64,000 nt of DNA from JBFAPK01 sp040676675. GTDB lineage: Bacteria; Actinomycetota; Actinomycetes; Mycobacteriales; Micromonosporaceae. Below, piece by piece: positions 55,030 to 63,150 of this stretch (position 1 is the first letter of the stretch; each line of letters begins with the position of its first letter). The stretch lies in assembly GCF_040676675.1 (NCBI RefSeq), contig NZ_JBFAPK010000017.1:1-64000 (forward strand), given 5' to 3'. Both the position numbers and the translations under genes were made by a program. The notes beneath the pieces were generated by a model that saw nothing but the letters and a program-made list of their open reading frames with translations, had not been told where the DNA came from and ran no database searches.

Positions 55030-55048
55030 TTAGGCTGGACTTACCTCA
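55030..55048 (+). promoter_or_regulatory. IdeR/DmdR-type iron box
   Basis: TTAGGCTGGACTTACCTCA matches the 19-bp mycobacterial iron box TTAGGTTAGGCTAACCTAA at 14 positions, including both TTAGG and ACCT half-site cores. TAGGCT inside it could serve as a -10. It lies 102 bp upstream of the flavoprotein gene at 55150, so iron-bound IdeR/DmdR1 would repress that operon. Confidence 0.55.
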
Positions 55049-55149
55049 GCCAGAGTCATCGATCTCCGTACCACCGGCGGCGACACCCCGCCGGCCCACC
55101 CGCGCCGCGCCGCCCGGATCCGGGCCGCTCCAGGACGAGGGAAGGAACC

Positions 55150-56280
55150 ATGGCAGATCAGGAACCGTTGACCCGCATCATCGAAGAGATCGTCGCGCCC
55201 GGGGCCGCCGAGGTCGACCGGACCGGCGGCTTCCCGCGCAAGGCCGTCGACGCGCTGGCCGACGAGGGTCTGCTCGCGCTCACCGTACCGGCCGCCCACG
55301 GCGGCACCGGCCAGGGACCACGCGCCGCCGCCGACGTGGTCCGGCGGATCTCGACGGCCTGCGGGTCGACCGCGATGGTGGTGACGATGCACTACAGCGC
55401 GGTGGCCGCGCTGGCCGTCGCCGACCGGGCCGACGTGCTGCGCGAGATCGCCACCGGTCGGCACCTGAGCACGCTGGCCTTCTCCGAGGCCGGGTCGCGC
55501 AGCCACTTCTGGGCGCCGCTCGGCACCGCCACGGCCGAGGGCGACGAGGTACGCCTCGACGCGCACAAGAGCTGGGTCACCTCGGCCGGCCAGGCCGACA
55601 GCTACGTCTGGTCCAGCCGGCCCCTGTCGGCGCCGGGTCCGATGTCGCTCTGGCTGGTCCGGCCCGGCGGCCCCGGGCTGACCGTCGGCGCGGAGTTCGA
55701 CGGCCTGGGCCTGCGTGGCAACGACTCCCGGCCGGTCACCGCTGACGGGCTGCGGGTGCCCGCCACGGCCCTGCTCGGCCCGGACGGCGCGGGCCTCGAT
55801 CTCGCCCTCGGCGCGGTGCTGCCCTGGTTCCTGCTGCTCAACGCCGCCGCCAGCGTCGGCCTGATGGAGGCGGTGACGCGCGAGACGACCGCGCACCTGA
55901 GCCGTACCCGGCTGCGACACCTGGACCGGTCGCTGGCGCAGCAGCCGGAGGCGCGCGCCACGCTGGCCCGGATGCGGATCGAGACCGACCGCACGGCCGC
56001 GCTGGTCGACACGGCGCTCACCGCGCTGGAGCAGGGGCGCGAGGACGCGCAGCTGCTGGTACTGGAGGTCAAGGCCGCGGCCGACGGCAGCGCCGCCGAG
56101 GTGGCCGACCTGGCCATGACGGCGTGCGGCGGGGCCGCGTTCCGCAAGGAACTCGGGATCGAACGGCGGTTCCGCGACTCCCGGGCCGCCCGGGTGATGG
56201 CGCCCACCACCACCGCGCTGCTGGACTTCGTGGGCCGGGCGCTCTGCGGCCTGCCCCTGCTGGACGGGGCCGACGCGTGA
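55150..56280 (+). CDS. acyl-CoA-dehydrogenase-fold flavoprotein lacking the usual catalytic glutamate
   Basis: This 376-residue protein has the acyl-CoA dehydrogenase fold: helical N-terminus, FSEAGSRSHFWAPLGTA and SWVTSAGQAD in the beta domain, and a helical C-terminus. At the place where dehydrogenases have YEGT with the catalytic Glu, it reads RVMAPTTTALLDFVG (348-362). That suggests a flavin monooxygenase-like or other non-dehydrogenase activity, as in relatives such as DszC and SfnC. ATG 55150 has GGAAGGA just upstream. Its TGA overlaps the GTG of the next gene. An iron-box-like site lies upstream. Confidence 0.85.
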   Translation: MADQEPLTRIIEEIVAPGAAEVDRTGGFPRKAVDALADEGLLALTVPAAHGGTGQGPRAAADVVRRISTACGSTAMVVTMHYSAVAALAVADRADVLREIATGRHLSTLAFSEAGSRSHFWAPLGTATAEGDEVRLDAHKSWVTSAGQADSYVWSSRPLSAPGPMSLWLVRPGGPGLTVGAEFDGLGLRGNDSRPVTADGLRVPATALLGPDGAGLDLALGAVLPWFLLLNAAASVGLMEAVTRETTAHLSRTRLRHLDRSLAQQPEARATLARMRIETDRTAALVDTALTALEQGREDAQLLVLEVKAAADGSAAEVADLAMTACGGAAFRKELGIERRFRDSRAARVMAPTTTALLDFVGRALCGLPLLDGADA

Positions 56281-57134
56281 GCGCCCGGCTGCTGCTCGGC
56301 GCGGTCGCGTACGACCCGAAGGTGGTGACCATCTGGGACGGTTTCCGCTCCTGGTTCCGCGACCGTGGGCTGGAGTTCGACTACCTGCTCTACTCCCACT
56401 ACGAGCGGCAGGTCGAGGACCTGCTCGCCGGCCGGATCGACGTGGCCTGGAACTCGCCGCTGGCCTGGATCCGCGCCGAGCGGCTGGCCCGGGCCCGCGA
56501 CCTGACCGTACGCGCCATCGCGATGCGCGACACCGACCAGGACCTCACCTCGGTGGTCGTGGTACGGGCCGACTCGCCGGTGCGCGACCTCGCCGAGCTG
56601 CGCGGCCGTACGGTCGCCACCGGCGCCGTCGACTCGCCCCAGGCGACCCTGCTGCCGCTGGCGCTGCTGCGGCAGGCCGGCCTCGACCCGGGCGCCGACG
56701 TCGAGGTGCGCCGCTTCGACGTCGGGGTCGGCCTGCACGGCGACCACATCGGCGGCGAGCGGGAGGCCGCGAAGGAACTGGTCGCCGGCCGGGTCGACGC
56801 GGCCTGCCTGATCGACGGGAACCTGCTGCTCTTCGGCCGGGAGGGGGTCCTGCCGGCCGGGTCGGTGCGGGTGCTCGCCCAGACCGAGCCGTACGACCAC
56901 TGCAACATGACCGCCGGACCGCACGCCGACCCGGAACGGGTGGACGAATTCGGCAAGCTGCTGCTGAGCATGTCGTACGGCGACGCCCGTACCCGGCCGC
57001 TGCTCGACCTGGAAGGGCTCAAGGAGTGGCTGCCCGGCCGGACGGACCGGTACGCCGCGCTCGACCGGGCGGTGACCGAGACGGGTTTCTACCACCCCGA
57101 CGGGACGATCCATGCCGGCGACTATCGACCTTGA
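56277..57134 (+). CDS. PhnD/SsuA-like periplasmic-binding-fold protein without export signal
   Basis: This 285-residue protein has the PhnD-type pattern: AYDPKVVTIWDGFRSWFRDRG, YSHYERQVEDLLAGRIDVAWNSPLAW, then SVVVVRADSPVRDLAELRGRTVATG and a hinge before ETGFYHPDGTI. Such proteins bind phosphonates, sulfonates or similar ligands for ABC importers. Here there is no signal peptide or lipobox, and no permease or ATPase nearby, so it is probably cytoplasmic and may bind a ligand for its operon partners. GTG 56277 overlaps the upstream stop; its 3' end overlaps the next gene by 23 bp. Confidence 0.83.
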   Translation: MSARLLLGAVAYDPKVVTIWDGFRSWFRDRGLEFDYLLYSHYERQVEDLLAGRIDVAWNSPLAWIRAERLARARDLTVRAIAMRDTDQDLTSVVVVRADSPVRDLAELRGRTVATGAVDSPQATLLPLALLRQAGLDPGADVEVRRFDVGVGLHGDHIGGEREAAKELVAGRVDAACLIDGNLLLFGREGVLPAGSVRVLAQTEPYDHCNMTAGPHADPERVDEFGKLLLSMSYGDARTRPLLDLEGLKEWLPGRTDRYAALDRAVTETGFYHPDGTIHAGDYRP

Positions 57135-58290
57135 GGACCTCGGCCTCGACGCCGGCGGGCAGATCCTGGTCGAGCGGGCGCTCGCCGGTCTCGCCCCCGG
57201 CGACCGGCTGGTGGTGCGGGGCCGGCACCCCGCGCTCGCCGTACACCTAACGGCCTGGTGCCGGGCCGAGGGGCACCGGTTCGACCTGACCGCCGACCCG
57301 CCGACCGTGGTCCGGGGCCGGGCGGACCTGGAGCGCTGGCAGGGGGCGCAGCGGGCCGGGCGGACCGCCGGCGACGTCGCCGCGCGCGCCGACCCGCACT
57401 GGGGGCTGGCCGCCCGGGGCGCGCTCGTCGAGCCGGGCGGCCCGGCGCTCGCCGTGGACTGGGTCGACCGCGACCTGGTCTGGGCCGACGTCGCGCCCCG
57501 GCTCTACGCCCAGGCGACGGCGAACCAGTGGGACCCGGCCACCGCCGTACGGTGGTCGGCGGCCGGGACGGTGCCCGAGGACGTCGAGGACGCCGTCGTG
57601 CAGGTGATGACCTACCTGGTGGAGAACGAGCAGGCCGCGCTGATGATCCCGGCCCGGCTCCTGTCCCGGCTGCACCCGCACTTCCGCGAGGTGATGCAGC
57701 TGCTCGCGGCGCAGGCCGCGGACGAGGCGCGGCACGTCGAGATCTTCACCCGCCGGGCGCTGCTGCACCGGGACGTACTCGGCCTCTCCGGTGCCGGCGG
57801 CCGGGCGTCCCTGCAGACGCTGCTGGACGAGCCGGACTTCACCCTCGCCTCGTTCCTGCTCTCCGTGCTCGGCGAGGGGAGCTTCCTGGACCTGCTGCAC
57901 TTCCTGCACCAGCATGCGCCGGACGCCGTGACCGCCGACGTGACCCGGCTGGCCGCCCGCGACGAGGCCCGCCACGTCGCGTTCGGGGTCGCCCACACCG
58001 CACACGTGGTACGCGCCGACCCCACCTTCCTGGGCCGGCTGCGTACCGCCGTGGAGCGGCGGCACGCGGCGCTGGTCGACACCGCCGGGCTGAACAAGCA
58101 GGTCTTCGACGCGCTGGTGATCCTGGCCGCCGGCTCCTGGGAACCGGCGGCGATCGCCCGGGGCTGGCGGGAGGTGCTGCGCCTGCAGGAGACGATGGAC
58201 GCGGGCCGGCGCCGGCGGCTGGAGTACATCGGCTTCCCCGACGACGAGGCCGCCGCCCTGTCGGCCCTGCACACCCGCAACTTCATGTGA
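57112..58290 (+). CDS. TusA-like domain fused to a diiron ferritin-like protein
   Basis: The 392-residue product has two parts. Residues 1-70 follow the TusA pattern (LVERALAGLAPGDRLVVRGRHPALAVHLTAWCRAEGHRF), but the CPxP sulfur-transfer cysteine is replaced by AGGQ. The rest is a helical ferritin-like domain with two DEARH motifs (E205/H208 and E285/H288), ENEQ (E171, E173) and GEGSF (E255), a full set for a two-iron site. It may be an oxygenase or oxidase. The ATG lies 23 bp inside the upstream gene, showing tight coupling. A thiol or sulfur substrate is only a guess. Confidence 0.82.
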   Translation: MPATIDLEDLGLDAGGQILVERALAGLAPGDRLVVRGRHPALAVHLTAWCRAEGHRFDLTADPPTVVRGRADLERWQGAQRAGRTAGDVAARADPHWGLAARGALVEPGGPALAVDWVDRDLVWADVAPRLYAQATANQWDPATAVRWSAAGTVPEDVEDAVVQVMTYLVENEQAALMIPARLLSRLHPHFREVMQLLAAQAADEARHVEIFTRRALLHRDVLGLSGAGGRASLQTLLDEPDFTLASFLLSVLGEGSFLDLLHFLHQHAPDAVTADVTRLAARDEARHVAFGVAHTAHVVRADPTFLGRLRTAVERRHAALVDTAGLNKQVFDALVILAAGSWEPAAIARGWREVLRLQETMDAGRRRRLEYIGFPDDEAAALSALHTRNFM

Positions 58291-58352
58291 GTCCCCCGCG
58301 CCGGGTTTGCTGTCGAGTTCCGGTCCGGCGGCGGCCTAGGCGCGGCAGACCA

Positions 58353-58358
58353 TACGAT
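58353..58358 (+). promoter_or_regulatory. -10 hexamer, leaderless promoter of the RBBP9-type gene
   Basis: TACGAT ends six bases before ATG 58365 and no ribosome site is present. Confidence 0.5.
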
Positions 58359-58364
58359 CACGCC

Positions 58365-58907
58365 ATGACGCGGTACCTGCTCGTGCCGGGGCGCGGGCGG
58401 CCCCTCCCGGGACACTGGTCACGGCGCTGGGTCGAGGCGTACCCGCACCACCGTTGGGCGCCCGAGCCACCCGGACCGCCGTACGTCGCGGACGACCGCG
58501 TCGCCGCGCTGGAGGCGGCGGTGAGCGTCGCCGACGAGCCCGCCATCCTGATCGCGCACAGCGCGGGCTGCCTCACCGTCGCGCTATGGGCCAGCCGGTA
58601 CGCCGGACCGGTCCGCGCCGCACTGCTGGTCACGCCGCCGCATATCGACCCCGAGTGGAAACCCGGTCCCGGCGAGGCGGACGACGTCTTCATCGGCGAG
58701 GTACCGCGCGACCCGCTGCCGTTCCGCTCGATCCTGGTCGCCAGCCGCACCGACCCGTACGCCACCTTCGCGCAGTTCCGGCGGTACGCCGAGGACTGGG
58801 GCGCCGAGCTGTACGACGCGGGCGACGTCGGGCATCTCGACTCGGCCAGCGGGTACGGCCCCTGGCCCGAGGGCGAGCGCCTGGTCCGCGAGCTGTCCGA
58901 GGACTGA
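58365..58907 (+). CDS. RBBP9/YdeN family serine hydrolase
   Basis: This 180-residue alpha/beta hydrolase has the RBBP9/YdeN motifs: RYLLVPGRGRPLPGHW, the nucleophile S66 in LIAHSAGCLTVALW, an aspartate in ASRTDPYA and the histidine in GHLDSASGYGPWPEG, which is diagnostic for this family. Natural substrates are unknown. A TACGAT hexamer six bases before the ATG indicates a leaderless start. It follows the iron-box operon but has its own promoter. Confidence 0.9.
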   Translation: MTRYLLVPGRGRPLPGHWSRRWVEAYPHHRWAPEPPGPPYVADDRVAALEAAVSVADEPAILIAHSAGCLTVALWASRYAGPVRAALLVTPPHIDPEWKPGPGEADDVFIGEVPRDPLPFRSILVASRTDPYATFAQFRRYAEDWGAELYDAGDVGHLDSASGYGPWPEGERLVRELSED

Positions 58908-59120
58908 GTGGGGGTTTTCGTGTTGTCCGGCCGACATCGACGGCCTCGCTGCCTCCACCGGTTGTCGACATCATCACCACCGGACTCGTCAGGAGTGCGG
59001 CTCACCGGCTGACGGCCTGCTGGTTTGAAAGGGATGCCTCAAGGAGCAGCGCGTTCGAGACTCGGTGCTCCAGAAGAGCGTCGCGGCGGACCTCGATTCC
59101 CTCTGGGCCCGGTGAAGCAC

Positions 59121-59825
59121 TCACCGGTGCGTGAGATGCGAGAGGTGCGGCGGCGATGGATCCGCCACTGCCGGAGGGGCGAGGACGAGCGTTTCGGGGA
59201 AGACAACCCGGTGCACGGCGGAAGCGGTGTTGGCTGTCAACGCTTGAGAGGCCGCTTCGTCCCAGACCTGGTGCACTGCCTCGACGAGTCCGCCAAGCTG
59301 GCTCGCGTACCGGGCGCCCCGAGATCTCCTCGCCTCCCAGACAACCGCTCGCCAATTGCCGTCCGGTGTCCTCTTCTCCGAGTTGGCCAAGGGATTCAGT
59401 CGAAGCTGGAGGGTATGTTCGAGCGCTAGGCCAACAAGCTCGGGCGTGGCATCCGCGGCGAGTAGTTGGGCTTCGGGTAGCCGTGGCCAGGCGACAACCA
59501 CGACGCGGTGCCAGATCTCGGGCGGGAACGTAGTCGCGAGGTGGTGGCTCTCGCCGATCGGAAGGTCGCGAAGCCGGCGTTCGGCTTCCATCGTCTGGCC
59601 GACATAGAGCAGACCCCAGCGCAGCCAGACGCCATACAGCACTGGTCCGCGGAGTGCAGGTTGTCCACCTGTCGCGTCCACCAGTGCCGCGCCCAGTTGG
59701 TGGGCGAACCGGTACCGGCTGCGCCGCCAAAGCTTGGCGGAGTCTTCTGTGGCAGTCAGCTTCTGCAGCGAGTCCCGCCACGCCGTGAACGCGGCTTCGT
59801 GGCTCGGCTGTGAGTCTGTGGGCAA
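59121..59825 (-). CDS. GIY-YIG-like domain protein
   Basis: The 234-residue product has a central VLYGVWLRWGLLYVGQTMEA followed by ERRLRDLPIGESHHL. The GVW...YVGQT...R...H order resembles the GIY-YIG nuclease fold, in which the YVGQT strand and a following Arg and Glu are active; the C-terminal half is unassigned. The most likely start is TTG 59825 with GAGGA upstream; no ATG or GTG is nearby. The base composition is less GC-rich than its neighbours, so it may have been acquired. No restriction partner or methylase is adjacent. Confidence 0.6.
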   Translation of the reverse strand: MPTDSQPSHEAAFTAWRDSLQKLTATEDSAKLWRRSRYRFAHQLGAALVDATGGQPALRGPVLYGVWLRWGLLYVGQTMEAERRLRDLPIGESHHLATTFPPEIWHRVVVVAWPRLPEAQLLAADATPELVGLALEHTLQLRLNPLANSEKRTPDGNWRAVVWEARRSRGARYASQLGGLVEAVHQVWDEAASQALTANTASAVHRVVFPETLVLAPPAVADPSPPHLSHLTHR

Positions 59826-60009
59826 ATCGTCCTCGCTTCTGCGGGCTCAGGCTCAAGGCCATCACCGTAGGCGGAAGATCGAGCGGGCGTAGCTTGGGGC
59901 GGGGTGCGGTGCCTGTGGCCCGATGTTCAGGCAAGCAGCGCTCTCAGGCAGATGGCTGTCGCCCGCGGCCCTCGATCTCTTCAGCACAGCCAGATGCGGC
60001 GTCGATCGG

Positions 60010-60861
60010 TCAGAAGAGGGTCAGCGGCTCGACCGGGATCGGCTCGGGCAGCGCCTCCAGTTCGGGTACCCGGGCCCGTACCTCGTCGTGGAAGCGCCGG
60101 GCGAGCACGGGAGCCTCGGCGTTGTCCGGCGTGTGGACGAAGACGGTCGGCGAGCGGCCCTCACGCAGCCAAGCCGCGACGATGCCGATCCAGCGTTGCC
60201 AGCCCTCGACGGTCCGCTCGGTGTCGTCCCGACCGAGGTACCGGACGATGGGCCGGTCGGTCAGCGCGACGGTGCGCAGCGGCATGCGCGGCTTCTTCGT
60301 CCACGCGTCGCGCTCGGCGTCGCTGGTCGGCGGGGTCTGGAAGAAGGCCGTGGTGTCGAAGGGGATCCACTCGGCGTCCGCGGCGGAGAGCACCTCTTCG
60401 AGAACGCGCGCCGCGCGCGGGTCGTCGAAGAACGCGCGATGGCGGACCTCCACGGCGTACCGGTGGGACGCGGGGAGCTGGCGCAGGAAGTGGGCGAGCG
60501 TGGGAACGTCGGCGGGCGTGAACGATCCCGGCAGCTGGATCCAGAGGGCGTGCGCCCGCGGACCGAGCGGCTCGATCGCGTCGAGGAAGACCCGCAGCGG
60601 CTCGTCGGCGTCGGTGAGGCGGCGCTCGTGCGTGACGGGCTTCGGCAACTTCACCACGAGCCGGAAGTCCGGGTCGGTCTGCTCCGCCCAGGACGCCACG
60701 GTCTCCCGGCTCGGCGTCGCGTAGAACGTCGTGTTCCCCTCGACTGCGTTGCACCAACTCGCGTAGTGGCGTAGCCGCTCGTGGGCGGCGAGCGGATGCG
60801 CGAGGATGCGCCCCTGCCATGCCTTGTGGGTCCACATCGCGCATCCCACGTGCAGCCGCAT
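60010..60861 (-). CDS. DUF72 domain protein
   Basis: This 283-residue protein matches the DUF72 (COG1801, YecE-like) TIM-barrel family: LHVGCAMWTHKAW at the start, NAVEGNTTFYATPSRETVASW, FRLVVKLPKPVTHE, LWIQLPGSF, YAVEVRHRAFFDD and the end VFVHTPDNAEAP. The function is not known. ATG 60861 has GGAGGGA upstream, and the longer frame to 60987 is unsupported. Confidence 0.9.
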   Translation of the reverse strand: MRLHVGCAMWTHKAWQGRILAHPLAAHERLRHYASWCNAVEGNTTFYATPSRETVASWAEQTDPDFRLVVKLPKPVTHERRLTDADEPLRVFLDAIEPLGPRAHALWIQLPGSFTPADVPTLAHFLRQLPASHRYAVEVRHRAFFDDPRAARVLEEVLSAADAEWIPFDTTAFFQTPPTSDAERDAWTKKPRMPLRTVALTDRPIVRYLGRDDTERTVEGWQRWIGIVAAWLREGRSPTVFVHTPDNAEAPVLARRFHDEVRARVPELEALPEPIPVEPLTLF

Positions 60862-61061
60862 GGCTCCGATCCCTCCCGCCGTACCCGGTGCGGATCGCCC
60901 GGATACCTCACCCGGTCGGCCGCGCCAGCCCACGGTATACGGGTGGGGCGGTGCGGCGACCGGACGGCGGCGCGCCCTCGCCTTCACCGCCGGCCGGGCC
61001 TCCGGTCACTCAGCGGGCCGCCACCTCCAGCAGGATTCTCAGCAGGTCCCGGGCTGGCTGG

Positions 61062-62318
61062 TCAGCCGGCGGGCGACGGCTCGCGCCGGCCCGCCGGGAT
61101 GACGACCACGGCCGCCGCGGCGCAGAGGATCGCGGTCCAGGCCAGGGTGGCCGCGGTCGAGGTACGGTCCGCGACGGCGCCGGAGATCCATGGCCCGGCG
61201 GTCTGCCCGGCGGCGAAGACGGTGGTGAAGGTCGCCAGCGTGGTCGTCCATCGTTCGGATGGGACGACGCTCTTGATGAGGGCGGTGATGGCGGCCGGGA
61301 CGCCCATGAACGTCGCCCCGTAGACGAGCGCGGAGGCGAGAATGACCGGTGGCGCGGGTGCCACCAGCGCCAGCGCCGCCCCGCCGGCCAGGACGGCGAG
61401 CAGGGTCGCCAGGAGCCGGGTGCCGGGCCACGACGCGGCGGGGCGACCCCAGACCGCCGGCGCCGCCACGACCGCCAGGCCCAGCACGGTCCAGGTGAGC
61501 ACGACCTGCCAGAGCGGGGCCCGCCGGTCAGCGAGATACGCCGAGAGGAACGTGATGTAGGTGATGTACCCGGTGGCGAAGAGCAGGTAGGCCAGCGCGG
61601 GCCGCCAGAGCGGGCGTACCCGCGCCCGGCCCGCCGCCGCAACCCGCCTGCCCTCGACGGCCCCGGCCGTGGCCTGCGGATCCTCGCTCGTCCCCACCGC
61701 GGCCCGCGTACTCTCGCTCGCTCCCGGCGCGGGCTGCGGATCCTCGTTCGTTCCCGCCGCGGTCCAGCTTCCCGCCGTCGCCATCGCGCCCGCGACCGCC
61801 AATCCCACCCAGGCCAGGCGCCAGTGCGTGCCCAACACTGGGATGGCCACCCCGCTCACGACGATGCCCAGCCCGGCGCCCGCGAAGTAGACGCTGACGG
61901 GAACGGCCGAGGCGGCGCGCGCGGCGAGACGCGAGGCGATCACGCCGCCGGTGACGAAGACCACGGCGCCCGCCACCCCGGCCAGGGCCCGGCAGAGCAG
62001 CAGTACGGCGTAGTCCGCGCTCGCGGCGGTGGCGGCCAACGACACGGCGGTGACGGCCATTCCCGTACGGAAGGCGGCCGTCGTACCCCAGCGGCGGACG
62101 ACCGCGGCCGTCACGAGCGCGCCGAGAAGGTAGCCCAGCCCGTTGGCGGTGCTCATCGCCCCGGCCTCGGCCAGGGACCAGTGCAGGTCGTCGCCCATCG
62201 CCGGAAGCACCAACCCGTAGGCGAAACGCGCGAGGCCGAGCGCCGAGGCGGTACCGAGCGCGAGCCGGGCCGCCCGCCACACCGTCCCGCGTGCCGTGGC
62301 CGGTGCGAGCTGCGTCAT
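61062..62318 (-). CDS. YbfB/YjiJ-type MFS transporter
   Basis: The 418-residue protein has twelve likely spans and the family opening SALGLARFAYGLVLPAM with MSTANGLGYLLGALV. The middle loop is enlarged by a degenerate repeat (NEDPQPAPGAS, SEDPQATAGAV), absent from typical members. ATG 62318 is preferred because AGGGTGGG lies just upstream; GTG 62327 is also in frame. It is divergent from a TetR gene with twin operators in the gap, so it is probably the regulator's target. Confidence 0.87.
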   Translation of the reverse strand: MTQLAPATARGTVWRAARLALGTASALGLARFAYGLVLPAMGDDLHWSLAEAGAMSTANGLGYLLGALVTAAVVRRWGTTAAFRTGMAVTAVSLAATAASADYAVLLLCRALAGVAGAVVFVTGGVIASRLAARAASAVPVSVYFAGAGLGIVVSGVAIPVLGTHWRLAWVGLAVAGAMATAGSWTAAGTNEDPQPAPGASESTRAAVGTSEDPQATAGAVEGRRVAAAGRARVRPLWRPALAYLLFATGYITYITFLSAYLADRRAPLWQVVLTWTVLGLAVVAAPAVWGRPAASWPGTRLLATLLAVLAGGAALALVAPAPPVILASALVYGATFMGVPAAITALIKSVVPSERWTTTLATFTTVFAAGQTAGPWISGAVADRTSTAATLAWTAILCAAAAVVVIPAGRREPSPAG

Positions 62319-62337
62319 CGGGCCCACCCTTCAACGT

Positions 62338-62397
62338 CGAACCGATCGGTACGATCTTTGAGATGTTAGCAGTGGGGCGAACCGATCGGTACGATCT
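62338..62397. promoter_or_regulatory. twin TetR-type operators between MFS and TetR genes
   Basis: An identical 20-bp sequence CGAACCGATCGGTACGATCT occurs at 62338-62357 and 62378-62397, 40 bp apart, about four turns on one face of DNA. Each contains the palindrome ACCGATCGGT. In the second copy TACGAT (62390-62395) lies seven bases before the TetR ATG. Confidence 0.75.
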
Positions 62398-62402
62398 GGG
62401 GT

Positions 62403-63002
62403 ATGCCGGTACCCAAGGGCTCCACGATCGACCCGGACCGCACCCGCGCCACCATCCTCCAAGCGGCCACCCGGGTGCTGTACGAGCGCGGGCTCGACGG
62501 CATCGGCGTCGCGGAGCTCTGCACCCGCATCGGCATCTCGAAGGAGACGCTCTACCGGCACTTCGACACCAAGGACGGGCTCGTCGAGGCGGTCCTGGAG
62601 GCCCGCAGCGAGCGGACGACCCGCTGGCTGGCCGAGGCCGCCGCGAACGCCGGCGACGATCCGCGCGACCAGCTCACCGCGGTCTTCGCGGCACTCCAGC
62701 AGTGGTACGACGAGCCGGACTTCCGCGGCTGCGCGATGGTGAACGCCGCGACGCAGCACCACGTGGCGGCCGTACGTGCCCTCACCAAGCGCCACCTGGA
62801 GCGCTACCTCGACCTGCTGACCGGCATCGCCAGCCGGGCCGGGGCCGCCGATCCGGCGCTGCTGGGGCGGCAACTCCTCATCCTCCTCGAAGGAGCGACC
62901 GTCGTCGCCGACCACCAGGACCCGGTCCGGGCGGGCGAACACGCGCGGGACGCCGCCCTCGCGCTGCTGTCGGTCGCCACCCGGACCCGCGCCCAAGGCT
63001 GA
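62403..63002 (+). CDS. TetR-family transcriptional regulator
   Basis: This 199-residue protein has a TetR helix-turn-helix (TRATILQAATRVLYERGLDGIGVAELCTRIGISKETLYRHFDTKDGLVEAVLE) and a ligand domain with the conserved QQWYDEPDFRGCAMVNA stretch typical of the AcrR/TetR_C group. ATG 62403 directly follows an operator copy and a -10-like TACGAT, suggesting a leaderless, self-repressed gene. The ligand is unknown. It should control the divergent MFS gene. Confidence 0.9.
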   Translation: MPVPKGSTIDPDRTRATILQAATRVLYERGLDGIGVAELCTRIGISKETLYRHFDTKDGLVEAVLEARSERTTRWLAEAAANAGDDPRDQLTAVFAALQQWYDEPDFRGCAMVNAATQHHVAAVRALTKRHLERYLDLLTGIASRAGAADPALLGRQLLILLEGATVVADHQDPVRAGEHARDAALALLSVATRTRAQG

Positions 63003-63059
63003 CCGCCCCCACTCTCGCCCAAGGCTGACCGCCGTCGCTCTCCCGCAGGGCTGACCGCC
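62991..63059. repeat. short tandem repeat at the TetR gene end
   Basis: GCCCAAGGCTGACCGCC occurs at 62991-63007 and 63017-63033, with a decayed third copy (GCAGGGCTGACCGCC) at 63045-63059. The TetR stop codon lies inside the first copy. Confidence 0.65.
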
Positions 63060-63150
63060 GGAACTCGCTCTCAGGCTGAGCGTCGCAACTCTTGTTGGCA
63101 CCACGGAAGCTGGGCGGCGTGCCCCGTGAGCACGCCTACGATCGGCCCCC

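Noticed and set aside
54882..55149. A PHO box upstream of phoD
   Set aside because: No GTTCACC-type direct repeats were found in the gap. The palindromic signal there fits an iron box instead and faces the other gene.
55150..56280. Calling the 55150 protein an ordinary acyl-CoA dehydrogenase
   Set aside because: The C-terminal motif region lacks the catalytic glutamate found in the 7445 protein of this same window, so a dehydrogenase label would mislead.
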